Origin: Anarhynchus alexandrinus
Taxonomy: Eukaryota > Chordata > Aves > Charadriiformes > Charadriidae
Assembly: GCA_008711295.1 (NCBI GenBank)
Contig: VUYV01000016.1
Location: 4,772,482-4,836,481, forward strand
Direction of reading: 5' to 3'
DNA length: 64,000 nt
Under the pieces are notes generated by a model that was not told the origin of the DNA, ran no database searches, and saw only the letters and a program-made list of their open reading frames with translations. Numbering within the stretch: the stretch's first letter is position 1; each line of letters starts with the position of its first letter. This document shows, in pieces, positions 63,947 through 64,000 of this stretch. The position numbers and the translations under genes are program-made.

Positions 63947-63970
63947 TTTTGTTTGTTTGTTTGTTTGTTT
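63947..63970 (+). repeat. (TTTG)n simple repeat
   Basis: About six TTTG units, followed by T-rich sequence and tag near the window end. Confidence 0.9.
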
Positions 63971-64000
63971 TGTTTTTTTTTAGGTTCAGATGCTAGCTTG

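Larger units (their letters stand above)
49554..64000 (+). other. PLCB1: Intron sequence of PLCB1 after the exon, no further gene seen
   Basis: The donor GTAGGA at 49554 opens this intron. I looked for the next PLCB1 exon, expected to begin with a DPKLRELL-like sequence, and did not see it, so the intron probably runs beyond the window. It holds homopolymer tracts, two short perfect inverted repeats (58774-58795 and 61549-61570) and a (TTTG)n run at its end. An open frame of 176 codons at 56647-57177 has no recognisable relatives. Confidence 0.65.

Noticed and set aside
63947..64000. Polypyrimidine tract plus TAG at the window end, as a possible acceptor of the next exon
   Set aside because: The 17 bases after the AG (gttcagatgctagcttg) translate to VQMLA, a frame with an early stop, or SDASL. 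None matches the DPKLRELL-like start expected for the next PLCB1 exon. The tract is simply a (TTTG)n run.
49554..64000. Further PLCB1 exons in the downstream intron
   Set aside because: I scanned by eye for sequence encoding the expected next residues and found none. Small or diverged exons cannot be excluded without an alignment.
1..64000. tRNA genes, rRNA, CRISPR arrays or bacterial-type systems
   Set aside because: No GGTTCRANTCC box with a matching cloverleaf, no regularly spaced direct repeats, and no prokaryotic coding density.

Overview
The window is vertebrate nuclear DNA, almost certainly from a bird. It is AT-rich and non-coding over nearly all of its length. It carries a CR1 LINE with the typical avian ATTCTATG tail, and a remnant of an avian endogenous-retrovirus LTR of the 'TGTCCTRGTTTCAGCTGGGA...GGTTAAACCATGACA' type. 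It has no bacterial gene organisation, operons, CRISPR arrays or tRNA genes. One ambiguous base (n at 45921) marks it as assembled sequence.

The only coding exon I can defend is a 69-bp exon at 49485-49553 on the plus strand. It has a polypyrimidine tract plus AG before it and a good GT donor after it. It reads as 23 codons that match the N-terminal PH domain of phospholipase C beta-1 (PLCB1), around residues 60-82 of the mammalian protein as I remember it. The window is therefore best read as the inside of PLCB1: about 49.5 kb of the intron before this exon (probably intron 2), the exon itself (probably exon 3), and about 14.4 kb of the following intron. The mammalian gene also has very long introns at its 5' end, so one exon in 64 kb is reasonable. 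I looked by eye for the preceding and following PLCB1 exons and did not see them.

Layout: 1-3363, unique intron. 3364-3575, an old MIR/CORE-type SINE. 3576-14435, intron with simple repeats and a hairpin at 5292-5381. 14436-14655, an internally deleted solo LTR, followed 75 bp later by AATAAA and an A21 tract. 14752-37942, intron with tandem and simple repeats. 37943-38700, a 5'-truncated but recent-looking CR1 with an open reading frame for the end of ORF2. 38701-49484, unique intron, then the PLCB1 exon. 49554-64000, the next intron with low-complexity tracts.

I found no undescribed biological system. Most of the many short open frames (60-180 codons) look like chance frames in intron DNA. 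The observations most worth checking are the pre-miRNA-sized imperfect hairpin near 5.3 kb, the shortened LTR, the young CR1, the exact 39-bp tandem duplication at 27319-27396, and scattered fragments that resemble ancient amniote repeats.
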